A stretch of DNA of 49,030 nt from Fibrobacter sp. (GCA_016295375.1 JAEDLI010000005.1:1-49030), one strand, 5' to 3'. Shown: positions 38,426 through 47,708, counted from the first letter of the stretch. Translations and numbers: made by a program. Notes: a model not told the origin generated them from the letters alone.

Positions 38426-40200
38426 TCTTCGCCTCCATCTTTGTTGTTATCACGATACCCTTGGTAATTCTTCTTTACCAGGCGTATTCTCAGTTGCAGC
38501 TGGGTACCAATTCGCTCTACACTGGGCATGCCATGTTCGTGGCTAACACGTTAAACCAGAGGCTTGCCCGCGACCTGGCCGTCGAAGAAAAACGTTCCTA
38601 CTCCGAATACGGGTTCATTCGAACCGTGCAGGTCATCGGTGGCGAAGAAAACACGCTCTCTGAACTGGTGGACTACCCCGTCACCAGCCAGTATACGGGA
38701 CTCATAGGGCATTTTCAGCTCACCCCAGACAACATGCTCCGCACGCCATTCTTGCCCGAAGGCCGCTTCGGCGAAATTCTTTTGGAGCAAATTCCTCAAA
38801 GTGAGCGGTTACGCCGTGAAGAAGTCCGCAATAAAATCAAGAACATTCTGGACGAGTTAAATATTGAAAACCGCGGTATCGAAGCCATGGCCCAGCCTAG
38901 AGATTCCGTGGAAAAGGTCATTGACCATATCTACAAGCAAGACCCCAAACTAAGCCACAGCGAAAAAGAAGAAACCGCTAGGCCCCACCGGTTTGAAACC
39001 ACGTCGGAAAAAGAGAACATCGCATTCGATGCAGAATCCCAGGACATGGACAGTCTGACCACCTCTACGGTGAATTACAATTTCGAAGTGGAAATCGAAC
39101 CCTTTATGGCGAAAGTCAACAGCGACTATATCGTATTCTACCGCAACGTGACCAGGAGCAGCGAACTCTATATCCAGGGCTACATCGTCGATACCAAAGT
39201 CTACCTAAATAGCCTGGTCAAGAACGAAACCCAGTTCTACCCCCTCGAAAAAGACTTGGTGCTGGAATTCAAGGACGGACCGCGAACATTGCTTTCTTTT
39301 GGCACACACGATGATTCCCAAGAAATTTTCTCTACCAAACTGATTCCTCCCCTAAACAAGATTTCCCTGGTAATGCACATGAAAAACAGGGACGATTCTA
39401 GGGGAAGCTCTTTCTTGATTTTCCTTGGGGCCGTGGTGCTTATCATCTTGGGCGGCGGTCTCGTGGCCATCTACCGCCTGACCCGAAGCGAACTGAACCT
39501 GGCCAAGAAAAGGCAGGACTTTATTTCTGCGGTGAGTCACGAGCTGAAAACGCCGTTGACCTCTATCCGCATGTACGCCGAGCTGTTGCAGAACTCCTGG
39601 GTGGCAAACGAAGAGAAAAAGCAGAAGTACTACAACCAGATTGCTAGCGAGGCGGACAGACTTACTCGTCTAATCCAAAACGTTCTTAATTTGTCTAAAC
39701 TAGATGGAGACCGTTGGAACGTACAGCTCGCCAAGGACAGGCCCAAAGCCGTGCTGGACGACTTTGTGGCCACCTACAGCAAGAACGTGGAAAAGCACGG
39801 CTTCGAGCTCACCGTCTCTTCGGACACCGATGTCCGGGACATCACCCTGATGATGGACCGGGACGCCATTATGCAGATTCTGATGAACCTGGTGGACAAC
39901 TCCCTGAAATTCTCCAAGGATGCGGACTACAAGATGATTGTCATCGAGCTCCGTATCAAAGATACTGACGTGTACCTGGCGGTGCGCGACTACGGTCCGG
40001 GCATTCCCCCTGCCGAAATGAAAAAAGTGTTCCAGGAATTCTACCGCGTCGAAAATGAAATGACCCGCCGCACAAGCGGAACAGGTATCGGTCTTTCTAT
40101 GGTGAAAAAACTCTGCACCCTCACCAACATGAAAATCGAAATGGAAAACGCGAACCCAGGACTCCGCACCAAGATACATTTCCCGCCGCTGGAAATATAG
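38407..40200 (+). CDS. Sensor histidine kinase
   Basis: 597 aa. A first membrane helix (about residues 6-24) and a second (about 336-356) flank a large periplasmic sensor domain of about 310 residues with a helical, acidic middle. A short HAMP-like linker leads to the dimerisation domain with H378 in FISAVSHELKTPLTSIRMY. The ATPase domain has the N-box MQILMNLVDNSLKFSK, G1 VRDYGPGIP and G2 GTGIGLSMVKKL. It phosphorylates the response regulator encoded just upstream. The signal is unknown; the sensor domain matches no family I can name. A terminator follows at 40253-40278. Confidence 0.93.
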   Translation: MHKVHVIFASIFVVITIPLVILLYQAYSQLQLGTNSLYTGHAMFVANTLNQRLARDLAVEEKRSYSEYGFIRTVQVIGGEENTLSELVDYPVTSQYTGLIGHFQLTPDNMLRTPFLPEGRFGEILLEQIPQSERLRREEVRNKIKNILDELNIENRGIEAMAQPRDSVEKVIDHIYKQDPKLSHSEKEETARPHRFETTSEKENIAFDAESQDMDSLTTSTVNYNFEVEIEPFMAKVNSDYIVFYRNVTRSSELYIQGYIVDTKVYLNSLVKNETQFYPLEKDLVLEFKDGPRTLLSFGTHDDSQEIFSTKLIPPLNKISLVMHMKNRDDSRGSSFLIFLGAVVLIILGGGLVAIYRLTRSELNLAKKRQDFISAVSHELKTPLTSIRMYAELLQNSWVANEEKKQKYYNQIASEADRLTRLIQNVLNLSKLDGDRWNVQLAKDRPKAVLDDFVATYSKNVEKHGFELTVSSDTDVRDITLMMDRDAIMQILMNLVDNSLKFSKDADYKMIVIELRIKDTDVYLAVRDYGPGIPPAEMKKVFQEFYRVENEMTRRTSGTGIGLSMVKKLCTLTNMKIEMENANPGLRTKIHFPPLEI

Positions 40201-40252
40201 GGATTAGGATCTAGGATTTAGGGGCTAGGGGTTTGACGGTCTAAAAATGTCG

Positions 40253-40278
40253 TCCCCGACCTAATCGGGGATTTTTTT
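40253..40278 (+). terminator. Rho-independent terminator after the histidine kinase gene
   Basis: TCCCCGA and TCGGGGA form a perfect 7-bp stem with a CCTAA loop and seven T residues. Confidence 0.85.
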
Positions 40279-40291
40279 GTATTTTTAAGGC

Positions 40292-41638
40292 ATGACGCAA
40301 GAAGACATTTTACAACACCCCGAAGAATACGACCTGAGCATAGAAACCGTGGGAACGGGAACCCTGAAATCCCCCATGAAGGGAGTGTCCTTTGTTTCGG
40401 ACCAGGACCGTATCAGCCTTACTACCGACATCAATCGCATCAAGGAATTCTGCACAAAGGGCAAGGAGATTCCCTCCCTCGAGGCGGCAGGCCCCCGAGG
40501 AACCATTTTCCACGACCCTGCCTGGACCCGTGCAGGCATCGTGACCTGTGGCGGTCTCTGTCCCGGCCTCAACAACGTCATCAAGGGCCTTGTACAGGTG
40601 CTGTGGTTCGACTACGGTGTGCGCAACATCTTCGGTATCCCCTACGGTTACCGCGGGCTGAACCCGGCCTACGGCTATCCGCCTATCATGTTGAACCCCG
40701 ACGTGGTAGATGCCATCCAGGATGATGGCGGCACTATCCTGGGGAGCTCCCGCGGCATGCAGGAACCCTCCGTGATGGTGGATACCCTCATGCGACTGAA
40801 CATCAACGTGCTGTTCTGTATCGGCGGTGACGGAACCCTCCGGGGGGCACACGCCATTGCCGAAGAAGTCAAGAAGCGTCGCCAGCCCATTTCTGTTATC
40901 GGCATCCCGAAAACCATCGACAACGACCTGAATCTGATCGACCGCACCTTCGGTTTCGAAACGGCGGTACTCAGCGCCACGGACGTCATTGCCAGCGCCC
41001 ACAACGAAGCCAACGGGGCTTTCAACGGTCTTGGCCTGGTAAAGCTCATGGGTCGCGACTCCGGATTTATCGCCGCCTACGCGGCTCTCGCCACCACGGT
41101 GGTGAACTTCTGCCTCATTCCCGAAGTACCCTTCACGCTGGAAGGCGAAAACGGACTTTTCAAGGCTCTCGAAAGCCGATACTCCAGCGGCAAGACCCAT
41201 GCCGTCATCGCCGTGGCCGAAGGCGCCGGACAGGATCTGTTCAAGGGTCTGCCGGAACGCAAGGACGCCAGCGGCAATGTGTTGAAAAACGACATCGGTG
41301 AATTCCTGACCCGAGAAATCAAGGATCATTTTGACAAGGTAGGCAAGGAAATCAACATCAAGTACTTTGACCCGAGCTACATGGTCCGCAGCATTCCTGC
41401 CAAAGGAACCGACGCCATTTTCTGTTTCCAGCTGGCCGAAAGTGCGGTGCACGCAGGCATGGCGGGCAAGACCGACATGGTGGTGGGCAGCATGAACGAA
41501 CAGTTCAGCCATGTGCCTATAGAATACGCCGTCAACGAACGCAAGAAAATCAATCCCAACGGAACGCTATGGCATGCCGTGCTTGGCGCCACCCGTCAGC
41601 AGGATTACTTCTCCGGAAAAGGCAAGGGAAGGAAGTGA
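40292..41638 (+). CDS. pfkA: 6-phosphofructokinase, long ATP-type
   Basis: 448 aa, longer than the E. coli enzyme (about 320). Conserved motifs are TCGGLCPGLNNVI (nucleotide loop), IGGDGTLRGA (178-187), PKTIDNDL (206-213) and MGRDSGFIAAYAAL. The glycine in GGDGT (not GGDDT) predicts ATP as donor, whereas lysine in PKTIDND is shared with pyrophosphate enzymes. This G/K mix is typical of the long plant- and trypanosome-like ATP-PFK group. It catalyses fructose-6-phosphate to fructose-1,6-bisphosphate in glycolysis. The N-terminal 75 residues are an extra extension. It starts 13 nt after the terminator of the kinase gene, with no strong ribosome binding site. Confidence 0.92.
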   Translation: MTQEDILQHPEEYDLSIETVGTGTLKSPMKGVSFVSDQDRISLTTDINRIKEFCTKGKEIPSLEAAGPRGTIFHDPAWTRAGIVTCGGLCPGLNNVIKGLVQVLWFDYGVRNIFGIPYGYRGLNPAYGYPPIMLNPDVVDAIQDDGGTILGSSRGMQEPSVMVDTLMRLNINVLFCIGGDGTLRGAHAIAEEVKKRRQPISVIGIPKTIDNDLNLIDRTFGFETAVLSATDVIASAHNEANGAFNGLGLVKLMGRDSGFIAAYAALATTVVNFCLIPEVPFTLEGENGLFKALESRYSSGKTHAVIAVAEGAGQDLFKGLPERKDASGNVLKNDIGEFLTREIKDHFDKVGKEINIKYFDPSYMVRSIPAKGTDAIFCFQLAESAVHAGMAGKTDMVVGSMNEQFSHVPIEYAVNERKKINPNGTLWHAVLGATRQQDYFSGKGKGRK

Positions 41639-41650
41639 CGCGTCGCGTCA

Positions 41651-41675
41651 TCCTGAGCCCTTGAGCCGAAGGCGA
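41651..41675. repeat. REP-like element with CCTGAG...CGAAGG
   Basis: Lies in the 69-bp gap after pfkA. It shares the ordered words CCTGAGC, TTG and CGAAGG with the element at 1985-2003. Confidence 0.4.
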
Positions 41676-41707
41676 TAGGGGAAGTATCCAGGTCCGAGGT
41701 AAAAAGC

Positions 41708-42472
41708 ATGCAATGTTCCTTAGTACGGTTTTTCACAATCGTCTTACTCGGGATGGTTTGCAGCTTTGCAAATTCTGATTTGGCATTTGCGGATTCCTGC
41801 TACAAGGCCCGCGCAGAACGTGCCAAGGGCGACAAGGCCGACGAGAAGAACGCAGACCTGATGATTGCCGCCTACAAACGGGCGCAAAAGGATTCCACCG
41901 TAGCAGAAAAAGCAACCGAAGGTTTGGTCAAGAGCGTCTACTTCGCCTTCCGTTTTGTACCCTTCGAAAAAAACAAACGCAAGGCCAAGCTCGACAGCCT
42001 AAAAGACCTCAGCGAAAAGGCCTATAACCGATACCCCAAAAACAAGGAGATTGCCCACATCTATGCGGCATCGGTTTCCATGTGGGGTGCCGAGAAAAAT
42101 CCGCTCGCCGCCGTAAAAGATGGCGTGGCCGCCAAGGTTCGCGATGTAGCCACCGCCACTAAGAATTACCAAGTTCTCGGACGCGCCCACCAGCTACTCC
42201 CCCACATTCCCATTATCCTTTCTTGGCCCGACAAGGAACTCGCCGATAAATACCTGAATATGGCCTTAAAGCAAGACCCCGCTGACCTCTACAACTATTT
42301 CTTTTTAGCAGAACTTCGCCTCGACCAAAAAAGATATGACGAAACTCAGAAGATTATCGACAAAGGGCTCGCCCGTGGCGTGCGTACAGACTACTTTTTA
42401 GAAGATCGGCGGGGGCGCTGGCATTTAAAAGAACTTCAAAAAAAACTAGATCAAAAATACAAGCGCAAGTAA
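41708..42472 (+). CDS. Secreted TPR-like protein, function unknown
   Basis: 254 aa with a signal peptide (about residues 1-28, ending SDLAFA). The rest is helical. Repeated helix pairs resemble TPRs (ADLMIAAYKRAQKDSTVAEKATEGLVKSVYFAF; LADKYLNMALKQDPADLYNYFFLAELRLDQKRYDETQKIIDKGL). The pattern is like the periplasmic TPR proteins related to TatT or RMDN, but I cannot name the family firmly. The C-terminus is basic. It is a single gene between pfkA and the FISUMP lipoprotein, with no clear promoter. Confidence 0.6.
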   Translation: MQCSLVRFFTIVLLGMVCSFANSDLAFADSCYKARAERAKGDKADEKNADLMIAAYKRAQKDSTVAEKATEGLVKSVYFAFRFVPFEKNKRKAKLDSLKDLSEKAYNRYPKNKEIAHIYAASVSMWGAEKNPLAAVKDGVAAKVRDVATATKNYQVLGRAHQLLPHIPIILSWPDKELADKYLNMALKQDPADLYNYFFLAELRLDQKRYDETQKIIDKGLARGVRTDYFLEDRRGRWHLKELQKKLDQKYKRK

Positions 42473-42526
42473 AAGATATAAGTTGTTAAACATTCAAGGT
42501 AGAAATTTTACAACGTTTAACTTAGC

Positions 42527-43174
42527 ATGCACCATATATTCCCAATCTTTGCGTTTGTTGCTTTCGTCGTTATTCTCGTGGCCTGCAGTCAGTCCTTCAC
42601 CGATTCCCGCGATGGCAAGTCCTACGATGTCGTGCAAATCGGTTCGCAGACCTGGATGGCCGAAAATCTGGACTATGAATCCGACGGCAGCGCCTGCCCC
42701 GAGGGAGACAGTCGCAACTGCGAAAAATACGGGCGGCTCTACACTTGGGAAGCTGCGCAAAACATTTGCCCCGAGGGTTGGCTGCTTCCCGACAGCCTAG
42801 ACTTTGCGGCCCTCGTCGCGACGGTGGGCGGCACGGATTTTGCGGACGGCGCAACATTTGCGAAGGGTGCGTCCATCGCCGGTGAAAAACTCAAGGCCGC
42901 CGACGGTTGGTTCAAGAAAGGGAGCGGTTCCGACGCATTCGGCTTCAAGGCGCTCCCTGCCGGCTATCGCAGCGCCGTTTATGAAGGCGAGGACAGTGCA
43001 CTTGCTGGCGGTGCTTACGACGGTATTGGCGGCTACGCCTATTTCTGGAGCGCCACAGAGACCTTGGACGGACTTGCCTACTACCTGTTCCTGGATTTTT
43101 CCAGCAAGGCTGCCAGTCTGAACGCTTTTGGCAAGGGTGATTTCCGCTCAGTCCGGTGCATCAAAAAACCGTAA
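42527..43174 (+). CDS. FISUMP-domain lipoprotein
   Basis: 215 aa. Lipoprotein signal with lipobox ILVAC (Cys20). The Fibrobacter succinogenes major-paralogous domain spans almost the whole mature protein: SRDGKSYDVVQIGSQTWMAENLDYE, CEKYGRLYTWEAAQNICPEGWLLPD, FWSATETLDGLAYYLFLDF and the closing VRCIKKP. The fold resembles C-type-lectin/FGE-like domains. These proteins are found in many copies in Fibrobacter and are thought to act at the cell surface; the exact role is not established. It strongly supports the Fibrobacter origin of the window. Confidence 0.93.
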   Translation: MHHIFPIFAFVAFVVILVACSQSFTDSRDGKSYDVVQIGSQTWMAENLDYESDGSACPEGDSRNCEKYGRLYTWEAAQNICPEGWLLPDSLDFAALVATVGGTDFADGATFAKGASIAGEKLKAADGWFKKGSGSDAFGFKALPAGYRSAVYEGEDSALAGGAYDGIGGYAYFWSATETLDGLAYYLFLDFSSKAASLNAFGKGDFRSVRCIKKP

Positions 43175-43194
43175 AGGGCTATATTTAGCCTACC

Positions 43195-44088
43195 ATGATC
43201 CACTCCTTTCTTGCGCGGCTTTTTTCTTACGTTCTTTTTGGGGCCCTGCTCCTGTTGAACTGGAAACGCTCCACGGTCCGTGCAAACTATGACGTGGCCT
43301 GCAAGTGGAATCCTGCTGTGGCACGGACCAAGTTTCCGCTCTTTTACGAACGGCTCTTGTGCAATCTGGCCAGGCACGTGGGGGAATTGCTTTTCTGCTT
43401 CCCCCTGTTCAAGAGGCTCCCTCGCGAGCTGGGCGCCTACTCGTACAGCCTTGGCGGTATGCGTTTCGAAATCGCTCCCGATTCCGAAACCATACTTCAA
43501 GAAATGCGCAAGGGAGGCATTTTCTTGACGGCCCATTACGGGAACTACGAGGCCATGGGGCCTTGGCTTTGCAGTCTCGGTATTCCTCTTGCGGCAAGCT
43601 ATATTCCCGTGAAACCCGGCTGGCTTAACAAGATTTTAGAAAACCGTATTCGTGCCGTAGGCGGCAAGACCTATTCCGTGAATGCCAAGTCCCCTAGGGA
43701 ATTCTTGCGCCTGCTGCAAGACGGGCGACTTTTCTGCCTGCTGGCCGACCAGGACAGCCGCATTCCCAGCGCCCAGTCCGGCACATTTTTAGGAGCTCCG
43801 GCCCACATGAATCCCCTGCCGGATTTTCTGCTGAAACATCGTCCCGAAACTCCGCTTTATATATGCTGGATCGAAGAACCTGACCTAAGGACAAAACGCT
43901 TTCATGCCGAAAAGCTGCGGGTAGGGGAGGGGGAGACCGTCATCGGGGCTTTCAACCGTTGGCTAGAATCCCGCATTGCAAAAGAGCCTGCCCTGTGGTA
44001 CAGCTTTACCCACCGCCGATTCTATAGCACAACGCCAGAAATTTACAGTTGCACCGCCCCGACGCCTTCCCATCTTTCTAATTTATGA
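43195..44088 (+). CDS. LpxL/HtrB-like lipid A acyltransferase
   Basis: 297 aa. One N-terminal membrane helix (about residues 7-22) anchors it to the inner membrane. The acyltransferase motif H-x4-E is H114-YGNY-E119 in LTAHYGNYEAMGPW. Downstream family blocks include SYIPVKPGWLNKILENRIRAVGG and LLADQDSRIPSAQSGTFLGAPAHMNPLP. Members add secondary acyl chains to lipid A on the cytoplasmic face, or other acyl groups to glycolipids. It lies just before murJ, and the two probably share a transcript. Which acyl chain and position it uses cannot be read. Confidence 0.88.
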   Translation: MIHSFLARLFSYVLFGALLLLNWKRSTVRANYDVACKWNPAVARTKFPLFYERLLCNLARHVGELLFCFPLFKRLPRELGAYSYSLGGMRFEIAPDSETILQEMRKGGIFLTAHYGNYEAMGPWLCSLGIPLAASYIPVKPGWLNKILENRIRAVGGKTYSVNAKSPREFLRLLQDGRLFCLLADQDSRIPSAQSGTFLGAPAHMNPLPDFLLKHRPETPLYICWIEEPDLRTKRFHAEKLRVGEGETVIGAFNRWLESRIAKEPALWYSFTHRRFYSTTPEIYSCTAPTPSHLSNL

Positions 44089-44158
44089 GAAGACTAACCT
44101 CGCACCCCACATTCCACACTTCACATCACCCAAGATCCCAACCCCTAACCCCTATCCC

Positions 44159-45748
44159 ATGAACAAAGCCGCCATCATCGTTGCCGTATCCATGCTCCTG
44201 AGCCGCGTCCTCGGGATTTTCCGTGAGATGCTCCTGGCCCATGCGGCGGGCGTGTCCTTAGAGAAGAACGCTCTGGACCTGGCTTTCATGGTTCCGGACA
44301 TCTTGAACCATGTGGTAAGTACGGGATTCTTGTCCATTATCTTCATCCCGATTTTTACGGGCTACAAGGTGGCCGGCGACGAGAGGGGGGGGTGGAAATT
44401 TTTCAGCAACGTGCTGAACACTTTTGGAATAGCGTTGCTCATCCTCGTAGTACCCGCCTTCATCTGGATGAAGGAGCTTTTGCAGTTGTTGACTGTCGAT
44501 GGCGCCACACCGGAACTTATTGAGCGCGCCACCTACTACGGCCGTATCATCTTGCCGGGTCAGATTTTCATTTTCGTGGGGAGTATCCTGGTGGCGGTGC
44601 AGCATACCCGCAAGCAGTTCCTGGTGCCCTCTCTCACGGGATTAATTTATAACGTGGCCATCGTGGGTGGAGGTGCTGCTGGAATCGCGCTCAGCAAGTA
44701 CACCGGTACGGATTTTGGTCTAGAAGGTTTCGCCTGGGGTGTGCCGGTAGGCGCTTTTATCGGCTTCTTTGTACTGCAAATATTCGGCGCCCGGATTGGC
44801 GGCGTGCGCTACGAATTTATCGTCCAGCCGACTCACCCGGATATCGTGCGCTATTTCAAGATGATGCTCCCCATGTCCCTTGGCGTAGGTTCCATGTTCG
44901 GCCTGGAATTTATCATCCGTAGCTTCGGTGCGAATTTCGGCCCCGAAGGTATTTCCAGCCTGAACTACGCCTACCGTGTCATGTACACGCTGGTGGCGGT
45001 GTTCGGCTTTTCCGTCAGTGTCACGAGTTATCCCGACATGGCCCGCCTAGTAAAAGAGGGTGACTTTGTGAGCCTGAATCAGAAAATCTGGAAAAGCCTT
45101 TCCCGCATGTTCTGCATCTTGATTCCGGCAGTGGTCGCCGTGTGGGCCCTCAGTTTCCCTGCGGTGCGTATCCTCTTTGAACGTGGCGCTTTCCATCGCG
45201 AAACTACCGAAGCCATTGCCGAAATCCTTCGCTGGTATTTGCCCGTGAGTCTCGGGCTATGCCTCCAAGCGGTGCTGGTCCGCAGTTTTTACGCCTGCGA
45301 GCGCATGTGGATACCCACGCTTCTCAATACGGGCATCTTTGCCGCCACCATTCCCGCCTACATCGTGCTGGGCGCTCCAGAGCTAGGGCTTGGCATCAGG
45401 AGCGTCCCCATTATCGGTGCGGCAGGCGCTATCCTCCAGGTGCTCGCCATGATTTTGATGTGGGCAAAAAAGAACGGCACCGACGGCATGGGGGCGGCCC
45501 TCCTGAATATGCTCCGGGCATTGTTTACCTTCGCTATCATGATTGGGGTTGCGGTTGGTTTGGACCATGTTTCCGGCAGTTTTGTCCGCAGCGCAAACCT
45601 TATCGTTCTCGTGGCCTACAGCTGTGCCGCAGGTGTCCTGCTGTTCGTGCTCACGCTTATTATCCAGCGGTATCTGGGCAGCAAGGACGCCAAGGACATT
45701 CTGAACGAACTTCTTGGCAAGGTGCTCCGCAAGCTCCATCTTGCTTAA
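44159..45748 (+). CDS. murJ: Lipid II flippase
   Basis: 529 aa with about 14 membrane helices. The start MNKAAIIVAVSMLLSRVLGIFREMLLAHAAG is the MurJ N-terminus with the conserved SRVLGIFRE motif. Further segments (GRIILPGQIFIFVGSILVAVQHTRKQFLVPSLTGLIYNVAIV; LERGAFHRET) also fit the family. It flips undecaprenyl-linked peptidoglycan precursor across the inner membrane. ATG 44159 is chosen by family length. There is no SD upstream; the 70-bp leader is low in G and rich in C, A and T, with CCCTA words. A terminator follows. Confidence 0.93.
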   Translation: MNKAAIIVAVSMLLSRVLGIFREMLLAHAAGVSLEKNALDLAFMVPDILNHVVSTGFLSIIFIPIFTGYKVAGDERGGWKFFSNVLNTFGIALLILVVPAFIWMKELLQLLTVDGATPELIERATYYGRIILPGQIFIFVGSILVAVQHTRKQFLVPSLTGLIYNVAIVGGGAAGIALSKYTGTDFGLEGFAWGVPVGAFIGFFVLQIFGARIGGVRYEFIVQPTHPDIVRYFKMMLPMSLGVGSMFGLEFIIRSFGANFGPEGISSLNYAYRVMYTLVAVFGFSVSVTSYPDMARLVKEGDFVSLNQKIWKSLSRMFCILIPAVVAVWALSFPAVRILFERGAFHRETTEAIAEILRWYLPVSLGLCLQAVLVRSFYACERMWIPTLLNTGIFAATIPAYIVLGAPELGLGIRSVPIIGAAGAILQVLAMILMWAKKNGTDGMGAALLNMLRALFTFAIMIGVAVGLDHVSGSFVRSANLIVLVAYSCAAGVLLFVLTLIIQRYLGSKDAKDILNELLGKVLRKLHLA

Positions 45749-45773
45749 AATTCACTTGGTGTAAGAAATAAAA

Positions 45774-45800
45774 AGAGCCCCGTTTGAAAACGGGGCTTTG
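45774..45800. terminator. Bidirectional terminator between murJ and the GH45 gene
   Basis: AGCCCCGTTT and AAACGGGGCT form a 10-bp stem with a 2-nt loop, flanked by A5 on the left and T3 on the right. It serves the convergent murJ and GH45 genes. Confidence 0.8.
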
Positions 45801-45822
45801 ATATGAATGCTATCTGAATCTA

Positions 45823-47328
45823 TCACGGCCCGCAACCCTGCGGATACTTTTCAGTCAGGCATTCTTGCGTTTCCAGTTCTTCGCCATTGTAGGTAGACCA
45901 GTCGTCGTGCCAACGATAACGGTTAGATTTTTCCTTGTTTAGGGTTGTCAAGTAATGGTCCAACAGATACTGCGGGCATTCCACTTCTTCCCATTGGTAG
46001 GTCGGATTGTCTGCCGCCATGTACCAATCGGCAAACCAGTTGCAACCACGATAAAGGTTGTCGAATCCCGAATCCTTAAAGGCGGCGTCGCAACGTTCGT
46101 GGATACAATCCTGGTAGCATTTTAGGGTTCCGTCGTAACCGCATCCTCCTTCGTCGACGGGCCTCTGGCAATATGTGAGGAATCCGCCATATTGGGCTCC
46201 CCAGTTGAAATCACCGCCCTTGTTAACCTGGGTGGAGAGGGCGTCATAAATACCTACGCCGCCACCTGGCACCATCAGGTCAAATTGTCCTTCCTTCACA
46301 TCGTGTCCGATGTTGGATGACATGACAATGATGTGTTTGCCCTGGAGGGCTTTATGGGTCGGCTTAGGAGCGTTGTTGCCGTCTTCATCCTTGAAGTGAC
46401 CGTCATATTGCAAGTGGTAGCATTTACCGCAAACGGAGTTCGAAGGGCCTGCCACGTAGGCGTAGGACAGGGTGTCGTTCACGGCGATTGGCGCCATGTC
46501 CGTGCAGGTAAAGACTCCTCCCTTTCCAATTTCGCAAGCGCTGGTCGTTCCTTCAAAACCCATCCAGTACTGTTGAACTGCATGGCCCAGCGTGAATGTC
46601 GGAACTTCTATGTCGTGGATGTTGCAGTTACGCGCTGTGGTGAGTCCTTTTTCATAGGACTCCTGCGTTGTGGTGTCGGTCTTGCCTTCGGCTCCGTTGC
46701 TAATCCAGGCGCAATGGGGTTTGCATGCGTCCCAATAACGTGTGTTCCAGCCTCTGGTTCCGTTGCCGAGAATTGACTTGTAGGAGGCAACAGGGTAGCC
46801 TTCCAAGCTCATCTTGCTCAACGGGGATGTGTTCACGAATGCCGAGCTGCTGGACTCTTCCGTGCTGGCACTTGTTCCTGTTCCGCTGCTGGCCGGGGTG
46901 TCGCTCCCTCCGGTGGAGCTTCCTTCAGAAGAAGGGGCGCTCTGGGTAGAAGCGGCGCTCTGCACATCTTCCTTGGCCTGCTCCACTTTCTGGGGAGTGA
47001 GTTCGGTCAAGGAGCTCAGGTCAATGTTTTCGACAGTGGTCCCGTCGTTCAGGGTCATGGTTCCTGTAGCGCTGTCAAAGGTCCCAATTTCGTTTCCCTT
47101 GGTGTCGGTGACCTTGCCGTCAATGTAAATGAGGTAGTCCTGGTTAAGAATGTTTTGATCGCTGGGCAGCCAGTAACAATTGTTGGTCACTACGAATTCG
47201 GCGATTTCTTGGTTTTCGGCACAAGAGTCAACGCAGGTCGTGACGGGCGAGGGGGAGTCGCTGCTGCACCCTCCCAAGAGGGCAAGACCAGAAATTAAAA
47301 TGAGTCCGCTCAAAAAAGCAGTACGCAT
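45823..47328 (-). CDS. GH45 endoglucanase lipoprotein
   Basis: 501 aa from ATG 47328, with an AAAGGA site upstream. The lipoprotein signal is MRTAFLSGLILISGLALLGGC, lipid on Cys21. A novel N-terminal region (30-120), then a Ser/Thr/Gly linker (about 125-165), precedes the catalytic domain. The GH45 signature TRYWDACKPHCAW holds the catalytic base D200, and GQFDLMVPGGGVGIYD holds the acid D350 (compare D10 and D121 of Humicola EGV). GH45 enzymes cut internal beta-1,4 bonds of cellulose with inversion. Many cysteines suggest disulfides, as in other family members. The lipid anchor suggests display on the cell, in keeping with the contact-dependent cellulose digestion of Fibrobacter. It is a single gene with its own upstream control region. 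Confidence 0.95.
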   Translation of the reverse strand: MRTAFLSGLILISGLALLGGCSSDSPSPVTTCVDSCAENQEIAEFVVTNNCYWLPSDQNILNQDYLIYIDGKVTDTKGNEIGTFDSATGTMTLNDGTTVENIDLSSLTELTPQKVEQAKEDVQSAASTQSAPSSEGSSTGGSDTPASSGTGTSASTEESSSSAFVNTSPLSKMSLEGYPVASYKSILGNGTRGWNTRYWDACKPHCAWISNGAEGKTDTTTQESYEKGLTTARNCNIHDIEVPTFTLGHAVQQYWMGFEGTTSACEIGKGGVFTCTDMAPIAVNDTLSYAYVAGPSNSVCGKCYHLQYDGHFKDEDGNNAPKPTHKALQGKHIIVMSSNIGHDVKEGQFDLMVPGGGVGIYDALSTQVNKGGDFNWGAQYGGFLTYCQRPVDEGGCGYDGTLKCYQDCIHERCDAAFKDSGFDNLYRGCNWFADWYMAADNPTYQWEEVECPQYLLDHYLTTLNKEKSNRYRWHDDWSTYNGEELETQECLTEKYPQGCGP

Positions 47329-47436
47329 AAAACACATCCTTTCGGTTTCTCCATCCCTGGCAACAAGATAGTTATATAGCCATGCATTTTGAATATCGGG
47401 GAATGAAAAAAGATTTTTATGCGAGTTCAAATGTAA

Positions 47437-47476
47437 ACTTTGTAAAATTTTCACTTTGTAAAAATCTTTTTACAAA
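47437..47476. repeat. Direct and inverted AT-rich repeats, operator-like
   Basis: ACTTTGTAAAA occurs at 47437-47447 and 47453-47463 (16-bp period). TTTGTAAAAA (47455-47464) and TTTTTACAAA (47467-47476) are perfect inverted arms with a TC centre. They lie about 110-150 bp upstream of the GH45 start. CACTTTGTA here also occurs in the TIGR02147 promoter palindrome at 27542-27550. Confidence 0.55.
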
Positions 47477-47708
47477 TTTTTTGCATTCAATTCACATTTG
47501 CTGCCTTTTTTACAACCATCAGTTTAATATATGTTGATAAGTTGTTGGATTTAGGTCCTGGCGAATCAAAAAGTGCCTTTTTTTTTATTAAATTCGTCAT
47601 TTTTCGCTTACTACCCCTTTGTGAATAATATTGACCCCCTTTACAGAAAGGACCGAGGGGCTTGAACCCCGAAATTCCCCGTTTTTGCAAAAATTCAAAG
47701 AAAAATGC

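Noticed and set aside
40201..40240. Telomere-like TAGGAT/TAGGGG words, mirrored by CCCTAA words at 44140-44158
   Set aside because: Short, imperfect and not tandem; probably low-complexity intergenic drift.
47640..47700. T-arm-like hairpin (GGGG, TTCAAG, CCCC on the minus strand) suggesting a tRNA before tuf
   Set aside because: No matching acceptor stem, D-arm or anticodon arm could be placed around it, and the loop size is wrong.
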